A DNA stretch of 64,000 bases, from assembly GCF_000003815.2 (NCBI RefSeq), contig NC_049983.1:4597638-4661637 (forward strand). Reading direction: 5' to 3'. Within the stretch, counting starts at the first letter, position 1. Each line of letters opens with the position of its first letter. Under the pieces are notes generated by a model, which searched no databases, had not been told where the DNA came from, and was given only the letters and a program-made list of their open reading frames with translations. The position numbers were made by a program, and so were the translations under genes. Below are positions 23,901 through 33,150 of this stretch, one piece after another. The stretch comes from Branchiostoma floridae (taxonomy: Eukaryota; Chordata; Leptocardii; Amphioxiformes; Branchiostomatidae).

Positions 23901-26900
23901 CCGCAATACAAAAATGTAATAGGTGAAACGAAGACAAAAAGTGTCGACAGCAATACTACAAAATTTTAAGCTTAGAACAAAATGAGTGTATACAATTTCA
24001 TTACGTTAAACAATATGACCATAGTCTATAAGAAAGTTTTATAATTTCATACAAATCTTTGATCTCGTACATGGCTCCGTTTGACTGTTTGAGCAGTCTG
24101 ATATACATCTCAGGCAGCAGAACACAGTTTTCGGATATGGGGATTACTAGTAGTTAATGGCCACGGAGTGACTGGGTCCGACTCGGTAAAAAAAATGAGT
24201 AACGTGCACTAGAAGAATGCCAAAAACTACTATGTTTGACTACAACCCACAAAATATTAAACAACAAAAATTTTTTCTTGAATATTTGTCTTTCTATTTT
24301 GAACCATTAATGTTGACCGTGTCAAAAGACAATGCCTTTTACGAGTCAGATAAGAGCAGCAATGTTCCGTCTCCTAACAAACATACGGTCGTTGACTTTC
24401 CGAACGGTTGTCGCCATATCGGTGGCCGGTCTGTATCATATCCGAGTGTTTCGTAACTTTTTCTGGGGGAGAGGGCTGACAAGTAGCCTGACTAAAATCG
24501 CGCTCCTAGCGGCCGGCCTTATAGTATTGCCGCCGTCTCATGGAGGGGGTCATTAACCCCAGCCAGCGAGAGAGTGTGTAAACACAGGCTAGCTGACAAG
24601 AAGCAATCAACTACTCAAAGAAACATCACGGTGTGGACAGCTGTGCTGGTTAATAAACTAAAAGTGAAGGAGCATGGTAAAATAGTATTGCAAAACAGCC
24701 GACGATCAATTTGAAATGAGACAAATGTTTAATAAGAAGTTCTGCCTAACTTGTTACTGAATACTGTATTGACACTAGGTACGCAATTCAGCCTCTGGCT
24801 GCCATGCAGGAAAAAATAAACAATACAAACAAACAGCATTCAATGACACTATTACTTTGATTTCCATCACAAAGACAACCACTGGTCCGTTACAAAGGGT
24901 AGGTTAAGGTGGGGGTCTGCCTGAGGCGATATTTTTGACGGTTGCTAGAGCGAGACGATAAACAAGGAAGGTTGCCATGTAGACTGTAACAGAGACAGCC
25001 AGGTGGCCAGGTGTTGGATTATCTGCATAACCAGTCACGCACTGCGAATGGTATCCAGGAAGGTTGCTAGGGCCGTTTTTGACTTGAAATGTTGTTATGT
25101 CTATTAGCAATACAAGCCGCACTGTATACGATCACCATTCAGCTTGTTGACTAGACAGTAGCTTGTTGACCAGAATGTCAAGAGCAGACGGAAGGCAAAC
25201 ATTTTCACGATGTTTTAGTTAAAGCCTTGTTCACACAACATTACCGCAATGTGTACTGGTCGCCTGTTTAATAATCACTAGATACCTACGTTGAAAATTT
25301 AGATATTTGAATGTCACACTAGCAAGTCCGATCGAGGTCCGTATTGCCATTTTGTTCATACGCAGTGGTAGTCGCACGATATGAACCTCATACGCATCTC
25401 AATCATTTGTGTCAGTTTTAAGTACGCTATTTTTGGACATGCATAAAACTACTGTATGTACACTGTTACGCAGCTCACGTTCGTTATAAATTCGCATAAA
25501 TGCAGTGCGAGTGCGTTATATGTTCGCACTTCATACGCTGCGATACGCTGATCTCGCCGTACGAGCTCTGAGAGGCATAGACATAGTGTACGTGCAGCGA
25601 AGATACGACGCTGACATATTATAAGAGTTAGATCTGCGATCTGGCAGGCCATTTTGCTTATTAGCAACGTACGATGAAAGCACATATAGCGTAAAAAATC
25701 ATTGTGCACTCGAGATTTGGTATTTATATTAAGGCTGATTCACATTTCGGGTGGCCCATGATGACAAAAAGATCACGCAATGAAATCTGCACCAGTAATA
25801 GAAACAGCTGGAGACAGCCGTTCTTATAAACGTCGGAGTACGTTTTGCATTCGTCGGAAACGTCTCAGGCATGCTATTCGGTATAAATTGGGTGCGTCCG
25901 TAATACGCTCGGAACGGGCCAGGCATACGCACCTAATCGCAACAAGACACAAAATTGTGTTATCAACAAAAAGGGGGTTCACTCGTGCGTATATTTTCAA
26001 GTCCACAGTAGTGCCATAATGACATCTTAACCAATTTCTTTAATACGCTGCCGCATTCACAATGCCTACCTTATACGTATCTGAGCCGTTTTGTGTATGT
26101 TTTAAGTACGCAATCATGTGCACAGTACGTCTAATAGTTTTAAACATGCACAAAACTATCTTAGGTACGCTATTACGCATCTTAGAGATCTATACGTTAT
26201 AAATTCGAAATGCATTGGTCCCACGTCGGTCGAGTTCGCAGCGAGTACGGTATGTGTTCACGGTTCATACGCGGTGATACGCTAATCTCGCGGTACGAGC
26301 CCTGAGAGGCATAAACATAGCGTATGTGCAGCGAAAATACAACGAACCATGCCGAAATGTTGCACGAATTAGTACAGCTCGTACTGCTATCGGGCCACGC
26401 ATTGTACTTATTGGTAACGTATGGTAAACGCACAGATAGCGCAATCAACGAACATCCAGAATACACTCGAGATTTGGTATTAATATGATGATCACATTTC
26501 TGTCTTCCCATGACGACAAAAGCTTACAGGTCACGCTATGAAATCTGCACAATAGAAACCCCGGGAGAGAACGGTTTTTAAGCCTGAAATGCGGAAATGC
26601 GTTAGGCTTGCAATAAGCTTAGGATATGTGCGTCCCGAATACGGTCGGAACGCGTCATGCCTATTCCGAGTAGAAAGAAATACATCTGACCCAGATCCTC
26701 GTAGACAGCGGCGCCGTTGTTCTCCACCCAGTTGGTGTTGCTGTAGAAGTCCTGCAGGGTGTGCAGGTAGGACCCGGTGTTGATGCGCGCCGCGGAGACG
26801 TCCAGGTCAGTCAGGTCAGCTTTCTGGAGAGTCTCGATGACGATCGTTCGCAGATTGCGCAGCCTCGTGAGTGCTGCATTGATCAAGGATTATTTCTAAT

Positions 26901-29900
26901 TAGATATTAGGCACATTAGCCGAGTGGAGTGATTTATAAAACTCGCCAAAATATGAAATTCGTTCCATGTTACTTCTATGCCCACGAGTACTAGCATTAG
27001 ATAACGATCTCTCCTCCCTTTATCCCTCACACTCTAGCTCTCTCTACCGTCCCTTTCCCTCTTTTCCCCTCTCTATTTCCCTATCTTCTCTCTCCTTCTC
27101 TCTCTCCATCCCCCACCCTCTCTGTCCCTTGTCCCTCTCCGTCTTTCTATCTCTTCTCTTCCCTTTTCTCTCTCCTTCTCTCTCTCTTTCTCTCCCCCCC
27201 TCTCTCTATCTACCTATCTCTCTATCTTAACTTATAGTATGGTCGAAACGTTTATGGGAAAATTTGGCCAACAATTGCGCTCTTGGATGACATCCGATGA
27301 CATCCATATACTCAAATTAACATGGCCTTGTACCTCCCGTAACTTTGTTTGTATGAACCTTTGTATCGAGTATGTTTCGACAACTCACCTGTCTGAAACT
27401 GTTCGGCGTTGAAATGTACGCTGGACGTCCATAGGTCGTGCCTGTCAATGTCTGCATTGGCCTTGGTGATGTCGCCGACTGCTTCGTCGAAGTTTTTGGC
27501 TGACACTGGGCCTACGTACGTATAGAGGGTTGCATTTGGTTTGTAATTCGTACCACGTATATAGCACTAAGATGCTACGTGCGGCTCTAAACATCTCCTG
27601 GAGAGCACATCCTACAAAAAACCTTTTATATGGAGATCTACCACCGTTATCCCAAGTCATACAAGAAAGAAGGCTGAGGTTTGCTGGTCACGCATGGCGG
27701 AGTAAAGATGAGATCATCAGTGACGTTCTGCGGTGGACTCCTAAACATGGTCATGCAAGCAGAGGTAGACCACGCAAAACATATGTACAACAAATTTATG
27801 ATGATTCTGGCTGCTCGGCTGAAGAACTGCTCAAAGCTATGGAGGATAGGGAAGGATGGAGGAAGAGAGTCATGGCCATCCGTGCAACCAGCACGCCCGG
27901 ATGATGATGATATAGCAGCAACGTGAAATTTGTTTTTTGTTCGTTTGTATTGCATTCCCGGTAAGCCTCCTCATGGCGTAACATACCAGGTTTGTACGTA
28001 CTGAACTGCATATCCGGACAAATTTATTTGATCCACTCATACAGGAAAGGGCTCAGTATTTTCGATAAGTGTGGTGGGTTCTTTTACTTGCTTGAGGCGT
28101 GGCTCACCTCAAAGATTGGATGCCAAATATAGAGGACCCCTCCATACCTAACGTTCTATCATAGGGANNNNNNNNNNNNNNNNNNNNNNNNNNNNNNNNN
28201 NNNNNNNNNNNNNNNNNNNNNNNNNNNNNNNNNNNNNNNNNNNNNNNNNNNNNNNNNNNNNNNNNNNCACCAGACACCCTGCCACTACGCTCTGCGACGC
28301 CAACAATATATCATGTCATTCTCTAGTGGCAGATCCAAACATAAATGGGTTAACGTTATGAGATGAGAAATCAAGTTTACAACAGTGGTGAGGTGGCTAT
28401 TCTTTCCAATTCCTTTGTTTTGTGTTTTCATCGTGATATTGCAAGGTTAATGTTGTTGTTGTTTCATTGCACGTTTTCTTAATTCTAAAAAGTACATTTA
28501 TCGCCACACAAGGCTAAGTACAGGCCCCAACAAATTATGTTCAAATTGATAACTACGAGCGTCACTATGTAACATCCGATGCATTCAACTTCTCATCACT
28601 TCTTAGTTATATCAGAAATAAGTTACAGATGTGTGTTGTGATGGAGGATTTGTCTACAAGGAGTGATTAATAAAAAAAAATTTCGGAGACTCGCCAAGGA
28701 AGTCGTCAAATTTGGGCCATAATTATGATGTATGATTATGGTGCCTTTTATGAATGTCTACCTATACTTTTCATCATTGTCTACACTTAGTAACGTTAGG
28801 GAGAGAGAAGGAAAAAACATATACAATTGAGCTGCGACCTGAGGTGTGCGGGTCAACTGGTGCTGTTTAAAGTCAGATACTCACTTTTTTCTAGTTAGAA
28901 TACGCAGTGATTCCTCATCAAAGAATTTGACAATGTCTTGTGGCGTCGGGCGTGGCGTAACTGGTAGAGCGTTCGGCTCGGAATCTATGGGTCCTGAGTT
29001 CGATTCCCACCGTGCCCCCGACGTTGTGCCCTTGGGAAAGGCACTTTACACGACTTTCCTTCTGTCTGTACCGTGTATGTGGCATTGTTAATATAAGTTA
29101 CAAAACTTGAGTGCAGTGCCACATCGTCCTCGTCTGTCCAAAAGCAAATAGAAAAAACTAGAGTTCCTCGAACACATATCTTCGCCAAATAAACAATTTC
29201 TATGGAAGATAGTTCTTTTTGAATGATTAATGTGTATAAGTCCATATGTTATCTAGTCACATCATGTAGTGGTTGGTTGGATTATGAACATTGTGAGTAG
29301 ATTAGTCTATTCTGTCGGTGTACATAATGCAGCAAATGTTTTGGCGATGTGAATGAATGTCTTTGCATAATCAGAACAATTTGTACAGGTATGAGGTTAC
29401 TGTTCTATTTTGTGTTGTCATAATTACTTTCGGAGAGCTGGTTATGTTTTGGGTAGCGTTTGTATGTATGTATGTATGTATGTATGTATGTATGTAGAAA
29501 CCAGCAAATTGAAGACCGGCTGAATGGATTGAAGTGATATTTGGTATGTGGGTAGGTCTTGGAAACCTGGAAACCACAGGAAGTCACGCCGATAATTGCA
29601 TTCGTCACTCACCAAACCCCGGCCACTGTAACAGTTGTTCCTTCCAATTTACGGAACTTTTTAACTCACCAAGGGTCATCTAAGGGCCATATGTAAGGAT
29701 TGCTACGACCCCCGCCTTGGTGAACGTTTGTTTCTATCTCATGAAAATAGAAAGTTAAGTTTTGCAGTCGCGAGTTAAGTCAGAGGTATTTTACAGAGTC
29801 CAAGGTTATGATTTCTGCGACTGTCCGATGACAGCCGCCTGTCACCTTTGGCGATTTGTATTTCTCGCAATGATGTCAGTTCTTTCTAGCCGACCTTTCC

Positions 29901-32351
29901 CTTACAACATGACATCTCTGTTAAGAGTTGAGGAATGCGTGGATAATTGACGGTGACCCTTTTGACCTAAGTGCTGTTCTTCAACATGTTGGGTTTGTCT
30001 TGTCCCAGCACTTGGTCACTTGTTGTTTTAACCTAGTTCACAGATGTAAGTACTATGTGTTACAAGCCGTCATTGTTCAATTATGTTATATTACTGACTT
30101 TACATAGTACTTATTCGTTTGTTTAGACCCATGTAGTGTTACTGGCACATGGAACACCAAGTTTCCTTGCAGTCCATCATAAGAAAATACACCTGAAGTG
30201 TCTCGTAGATATTAGCTCTACATCTTTATATCAAGTGATATTCGTCAAGTTCCCTCTACTACATTTTTACCGTTCCCATGATATAGTGTTGCTTTTATTG
30301 TTGATCTGTATATAGATATAAGCAACACTTGTATATAGATATGTTATATTTCAACTGCTATGAATCCTTTGCTGTGTGCCGTCGTATTGACATCAATTCA
30401 GCAAGCTACTTAATTGCTTAATTTTATAGATACGTGTTGGACACGGTCAGGCTTTGTATTTTGCTAACATGAACCATGACCATTTATAGGCATTTTTCAG
30501 CCAGTAGTCTCTACCAGACTCCATCCTGGCGGAATAGTACACGGATGACCTAGTAACATCCCTGGTCAATCAGAATTTCATGCTTCCAAGACAACGTCTG
30601 TTTATCACGGAGCCCCTGCTTCCACTGGCTCCTTTGACCTACTTCTCCTCTATTTTTAGACATCTATGGGTCGATTCAAGTCCTTTCAGGTGACTCCGTC
30701 ACAAGTATTTTTCAACCGTTATAGAAGTTTCCCTAAGTAATTATATTAAATACAGAGTGATTTATATAATTTGCATCTCATTATGTTGATAATCATCCAA
30801 AGTACCTACCTACCAAAAACAAAAAATATCCATCAATCCCCTCAGGAGTTATCCATCTAAAAAGTTACGAAATATAACACCCACTGCAATTCCAAACAAG
30901 CTGCTAGGGGGCCAAAAATTAGACCATTGACTCCTAGTACCAACAGCTATCCACCAGTAAAAAATCACGAACCTGGCACTTCTGGAAAATTTAGGCGCAA
31001 ACTTTGATGCTCACTTGCAGTACCAAAACAATTTGCCAGGAGGCCCATTATCGAACTTGACCTTCCTTTCTGTGTCCCCTACCTATCAACCAAATATCAT
31101 TAACATCCATCAAGAACATCTCGAGTTATCTTGCTTACAGACAAACGCACTTACATACAAAGCCAGCTACAGCACCATAGGTAAAAGGTAGCTAAACCAT
31201 TCTCGCACATGGCAATCCTTTCCACAGCCGCTACAGACCTGCCAAATATCGTGGAAATCGCCCAGCTACATTTTGACTTATGCCTCCCGAAAAAACACCA
31301 AAAAAAATACCAAGCTCGCTAATGCACCATAGGAAAACGCCAGGTAACCCATTTTCGAACTAGGCATGCCTTTAAACAACCGCTACACACCTGCAAAAAA
31401 TAAAAAAGTTCCATCCTCAATTTCTCGAGTTATATCCTGTTGACCTACATACAGACCCAAGTCGACAAAAACATAAGCTTCTTGGCGAAGCTAAAAATGT
31501 CTTGGAAGATTATGTAGCTTGACGAAGAACACGACCCACACTGCTCTGATCACAGTTTACCTTTAAGTTTGTTCTTGTCCCCACCTACCTACTGAATTTG
31601 AAAAAGGCGTCAAAGGAAAAGAAATGACGACAATAATTTGAAATTTGGTGGATAAATGATAAAAGTTGTCATTACTGAATTTATAGCATCATGCCCCTAA
31701 CATGTGACTTGTGCACTTTATTTCCAGGTGATGACCAGAGCCTATGGATAACTCCTACCCTACATTAGAAAATGTACTAGTATAAACATGGAAATGTGGT
31801 AATACCCCTGTCACATTTGGCGAAAAACGATTCTGCGGCGATCGCCCGAGCCTCGCTTAACTTAAAAATAACTTTATTGCACAACAATTATACAAGGTAC
31901 AAAGTATGGCTTATATGTGGCAGGGACGGTTTTCAGGTGAAAAATACGCGCAACCCTCTGTCGATCTTAAATATGGCCGATCTTCCATCGATACGCCCGA
32001 AGATCGTGGATAATGTGACAGGGGTATAAGGACGGCCCACACAGCATAACAGCAAGTACAATATACATAAATAAACGTTACGAAGACTGACGACTCACCT
32101 CCGTAGTAACGACTGAAGATACTTGACGGTGTGAGCGGGTCCAGGTTCTGCAGCTGACCAGGTGAGACCGTGCGACCGTCTTCTGGGTTTTCTTCCAGAA
32201 ACCTCGCCACGACTTTCAGCGCGGCCGTTTTGGTGATATCTTCATGGGTGTAGTCCAACGGGTAAAAGGCGCTGAACCGGTTGGGTCGAAACGACAACGA
32301 AGTCTGGGCTAAAATCACCAGCAGAAAAACTTTCTTTCCTGCTGCGAGCAT
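11683..32351 (-). CDS. VWA7-like single-pass membrane protein, 20 exons
   Basis: Exons, 5' to 3' on the minus strand: 32099-32351, 27389-27511, 26684-26873, 22736-22830, 21868-22050, 20708-20923, 20258-20393, 19734-19885, 18936-19211, 17918-18139, 17504-17673, 16796-16910, 16036-16240, 15790-15886, 15199-15431, 14718-14913, 14072-14193, 13523-13776, 12487-12628, 11683-11869. All borders are GT-AG, all phases agree and the total is 3567 bases (1188 codons plus stop). The order is signal peptide, the VWA7-type N-terminal region, a von Willebrand A domain (about 304-500), beta-rich modules, a Thr-rich stretch, a juxtamembrane domain, a membrane segment (about 1103-1125) and a 62-residue tail. 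The whole N-terminal two thirds follows human VWA7. Function in the family is unknown; surface adhesion is an inference from the vWA domain. VWA7 is the best name; hemicentin-type vWA proteins are the next relatives. Confidence 0.88.
12195..12401. mobile_element. TA-flanked MITE in last intron of VWA7-like gene
   Basis: 207 bases flanked by TA on both sides. The ends CTGTAAATACATTTAAGTTC and a matching inverted GAACATTTCTGCATTTACAG form terminal inverted repeats, and the inside is a run of TTCGCGGTGG-type phrases. TA duplication suggests Tc1/mariner-type mobilisation. Confidence 0.75.
13023..13118 (-). mobile_element. Possible SINE remnant with B box
   Basis: The minus strand carries GGGTTCAACTCC (B-box-like, about 13051-13062) without a clear A box. 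It touches the MITE that starts at 13120. Weak. Confidence 0.3.
13120..13495. mobile_element. TTAA-type MITE, family M3 copy 1
   Basis: Terminal inverted repeats AGCTAAGGGCACAACCC and GGGTTGTGCCCTTAGCT, with TTAA-like bases at the borders. The inside shares long blocks with the copies at 33513-33814 and 40844-41153. This copy carries a run of about 20 G (near 13269-13288) and a (GT)n tract. No coding capacity. Confidence 0.82.
15199..18139 (-). CDS. VWA7-like gene, exons 10-15: beta-rich extracellular modules
   Basis: Six exons (17918-18139, 17504-17673, 16796-16910, 16036-16240, 15790-15886, 15199-15431). Exon 10 has the VWA7-type phrase KVTDPAAGMWRLHL. Exons 11-14 give short beta-strand-rich, Ig-like stretches (YRLVVSGSGLENAG; EPLYPGGSSRVGFVLVNGG; DTFQLTVSDDVG). 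Exon 15 is cysteine-rich (PPVCNITSVVGNC, DVCADWSWSV). I name no domain with confidence beyond general similarity to the C-terminal half of VWA7. Confidence 0.82.
18936..20923 (-). CDS. VWA7-like gene, exons 6-9: von Willebrand A domain
   Basis: Exon 6 (20708-20923) carries the metal-ion-dependent adhesion motif in CIVMDDTGSMSDDI (D311-x-T313-x-S315, the VWA7 variant of DxSxS) and NYVLVPFNDP. Exon 7 (20258-20393) has ALNAHGGGDCPELSMTGLELAL, supplying the second metal-site segment. Exon 8 (19734-19885) has KIYLFTDADPKDSDKL, the third. Exon 9 (18936-19211) has ESGGKVFDITKDEVAEV. Two dibasic clusters, RKRR (443-446) and RSKR (451-454), lie at the exon 8/9 border and are possible furin-type cleavage sites. 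Confidence 0.9.
19528..19573. other. Small hairpin
   Basis: CCTAGTCTCG and CGAGACTAGG are perfect inverted arms around about 16 bases, in the intron between exons 8 and 9 of the VWA7-like gene. May be a remnant of a larger element. Confidence 0.4.
20435..20657. mobile_element. Foldback palindrome 1
   Basis: The two halves are near-complete inverted copies: ATAGTAGCCTCCATAGCAGG on the left and CCTGCTATGGAGGCTATTCT on the right, continuing through TGGCTCAT...GGCCATTTCTTTTTGTA to a short centre. About 220 bases, no open frame. A foldback MITE in the intron between exons 6 and 7 of the VWA7-like gene. Confidence 0.78.
21868..22830 (-). CDS. VWA7-like gene, exons 4-5
   Basis: Exon 4 (22736-22830) encodes TTCENNLISPEGVLTSGYRS and exon 5 (21868-22050) encodes GKCSHGG, GGINKESLDP and SPHHFLHNTAAQAA. 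These follow the VWA7 order LLTSGYFG, GKCSHGG, GGINKDS and SPHHMLHLQAA. The phases are 2-1 and 1-1. Confidence 0.87.
22400..22560 (-). mobile_element. LINE 3'-end fragment (GGGCTAGCCC type)
   Basis: On the minus strand it reads GGGCTAGCCCTTGGCAATAG followed by CCTATGGCTAGTTGGGCAGC and an AT-rich (AATAAATA-like) tail. The same phrase ends the LINE remnant at 39640-40110. Confidence 0.6.
22860..25220. other. Long intron stretch without recognisable coding sequence
   Basis: Part of intron 3 of the VWA7-like gene. Several short open frames occur (for example 24217-24456) but none resembles a known protein or has splice signals in phase. GC-rich patches near 24430-24580 may be old repeats. Confidence 0.35.
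25222..26675. mobile_element. Two tandem copies of a TTAA-element relative (family B)
   Basis: Two similar blocks, about 25440-25960 and 26150-26675, share phrases such as GATACGCTGATCTCGC/GATACGCTAATCTCGC, GAGAGGCATA(G/A)ACATAG and GTGCAGCGAA. The phrase GTCCCACGTCGGTCGA also occurs in the element at 45379-47351. The second block stops within about ten bases of the splice donor of exon 3 of the VWA7-like gene. Confidence 0.6.
26684..32351 (-). CDS. VWA7-like gene, exons 1-3: signal peptide and N-terminal region
   Basis: Exon 1 (32099-32351) starts at the ATG that opens a hydrophobic signal peptide (MLAAGKKVFLLVILAQTSLS) and contains THEDITKTAALKV, the counterpart of the VWA7 phrase ITHQDLTEEAAL. 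Exon 2 (27389-27511) gives ITKANADIDRHDL and VHFNAEQFQ. Exon 3 (26684-26873) contains GSYLHTLQDFYSNTNWVE, matching the ALHALQDFYSHSNWVE region of human VWA7. This His/Asp-rich part resembles a zinc-dependent phospholipase-like fold described for the family, but I cannot show activity. Intron 1 is long (about 4.6 kb) and filled with repeats and a gap. Confidence 0.87.
27001..27232 (+). repeat. Polypyrimidine (CT)-rich tract
   Basis: About 230 bases of almost pure C and T on the plus strand (purines on the transcribed VWA7-like strand), made of degenerate CTCTCTCC units. Intron 2 of the VWA7-like gene. Confidence 0.9.
27548..27915 (+). mobile_element. 3' fragment of a second LINE family
   Basis: Encodes MLRAALNISWRAHPT, RRLRFAGHAWRS, RGRPRKTYV and EDREGWRKRVM, the C-terminal region after the reverse transcriptase in RTE/L1-like LINEs of invertebrates. 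The frame is open to a stop and is followed by a GATGATGAT tail, the expected 3' end. The 5' part is missing. It sits in intron 1 of the VWA7-like gene, antisense to it, only about 40-60 bases from the acceptor of exon 2. Confidence 0.75.
28168..28267. other. Assembly gap (100 N)
   Basis: Second 100-N placeholder, inside intron 1 of the VWA7-like gene. No exon seems to be lost here because the exon phases on the two sides already join. Confidence 0.95.
28268..28944. other. Intron stretch, nothing recognised
   Basis: AT-rich sequence between the gap and a SINE, within intron 1 of the VWA7-like gene. No exon or repeat that I can support. Confidence 0.3.
28945..29110 (+). mobile_element. tRNA-derived SINE with conserved central core
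   Basis: A box TGGCGTAACTGG (28953-28964) and B box GAGTTCGATTC (28996-29006) are followed by TTGTGCCCTTGGGAAAGGCA and CTTTACACGACTTTCC. This core closely resembles the conserved SINE core domain shared by many invertebrates and lower deuterostomes (the Nin/Deu type). The T stem does not pair, so it is not a tRNA gene. Confidence 0.75.
29140..29590. mobile_element. Fragments of the TACCTTCGCC repeat family with (GTAT)n
   Basis: 29140-29190 matches the end phrase CTAGAGTTC...CTTCGCCAAA. 29425-29590 has the phrase GGTTATGTTTTGGGTAGCGT, a (GTAT)n run (29461-29492) and GATATTTGGTATGTGGGTAG, all shared with the elements at 11239 and 30740. Confidence 0.5.
29640..30735. other. Intron stretch, nothing recognised
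   Basis: Unique-looking AT-rich sequence in intron 1 of the VWA7-like gene. A short open frame at 29762-29950 has no recognisable similarity. Confidence 0.3.
30740..31500. mobile_element. Long copy of the TACCTTCGCC repeat family
   Basis: Contains CCTACCTACCAAAAA, ATCCATCAA...CTCGAGTTAT and CTAGGGGGCC phrases repeated with variation, and ends near CTTCTTGGCGAAGC (31470-31483). It resembles the body of the 5488-6325 element. Internal units recur about three times, as if the element were itself tandemly duplicated. Confidence 0.5.
31803..32026. mobile_element. MITE with TACCCCTGTCACA ends, containing a LINE tail
   Basis: Inverted ends TACCCCTGTCACATT and AATGTGACAGGGGTA enclose 224 bases. In the middle (about 31864-31912) is a minus-strand LINE 3' end (CAATAAAGTTATTTTTAAG on the minus strand) like those at 4205 and 45925. 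It lies about 70 bases inside intron 1 of the VWA7-like gene. Confidence 0.75.
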
Positions 32352-33150
32352 CGTCAGAGTTCAGCTCATATGTATACTAGATTAGAGTCATGGTTTCCTG
32401 AAACGAAAAGAAAAGGCCGAACCACTCCCAACAAGTTTATTTCGGACACGCTAAGACCGAAGGTCGGGCCTGAACTTCCCCAAGATTCCACAGCAGGCGG
32501 AGATGCGTATGCGTCATAAGCACCGCTTCTTTTCACCGAATGAACTTCCTCAAAAGTTCACGAAGCAGGTAGGGGGGCTGCGTAATTGTTTACCAAGAAA
32601 CTTGACAAGCATCATTATTAGTATTAACACTACTAGTGTGTCCTAAGTAGCCTTACACAGGTCACGGTACAAAATTCCAGGTCATTCCCTCTGAATACTG
32701 ACATTGTTCAAGGTGCCACGGATTGTCACACGATACACCTGCTTTCAAGGCGGCGAAACACGCAAAAAATAACAATGCCGAGAGCTATGTCAAGCTGGAA
32801 AAGGCTTCAAATTGATGAAAATCAACCAACAATATCTTTGTCGTGATTTCCGGCTTATCTTACAGATAATAGTCTTGGTTTTGTTTGTTGTGCCATTCGG
32901 CTGCGTCAGCGGTGACACTGACCCTTACCAGCCTTTGTGATGTAGATTTTTGTTACCTAAAACAAACATTGTACTGGGGACAAAACAGCAGTCTTACAGC
33001 TACCTGGCTTCGTCTTACACAGGAGTTATTTCGGGACTAGGAACCCAAGAGTTGCACCATCTTTTTCTCGTTTAAAGCGTTTTTCTTACAACAAAGACAC
33101 AACAAGAGGCTGGTATCTACAACCAACAGCTGCACTGGGACGACAACGAA
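32352..33150. promoter_or_regulatory. Shared divergent promoter region
   Basis: 799 bases separate the start codons of the VWA7-like gene (minus) and the MUC4-core-like gene (plus). Both 5' untranslated regions and both promoters must lie here unless there are untranslated first exons further away. I see no clear TATA box for either gene and no repeat inside. Confidence 0.6.

Noticed and set aside
24217..24556. Possible exons in intron 3 of the VWA7-like gene
   Set aside because: No similarity, no phase-compatible splice borders, and flanking exons already join in phase.
28941..29020. A functional tRNA gene
   Set aside because: A and B boxes are present, but the T stem does not pair and a SINE core follows directly.
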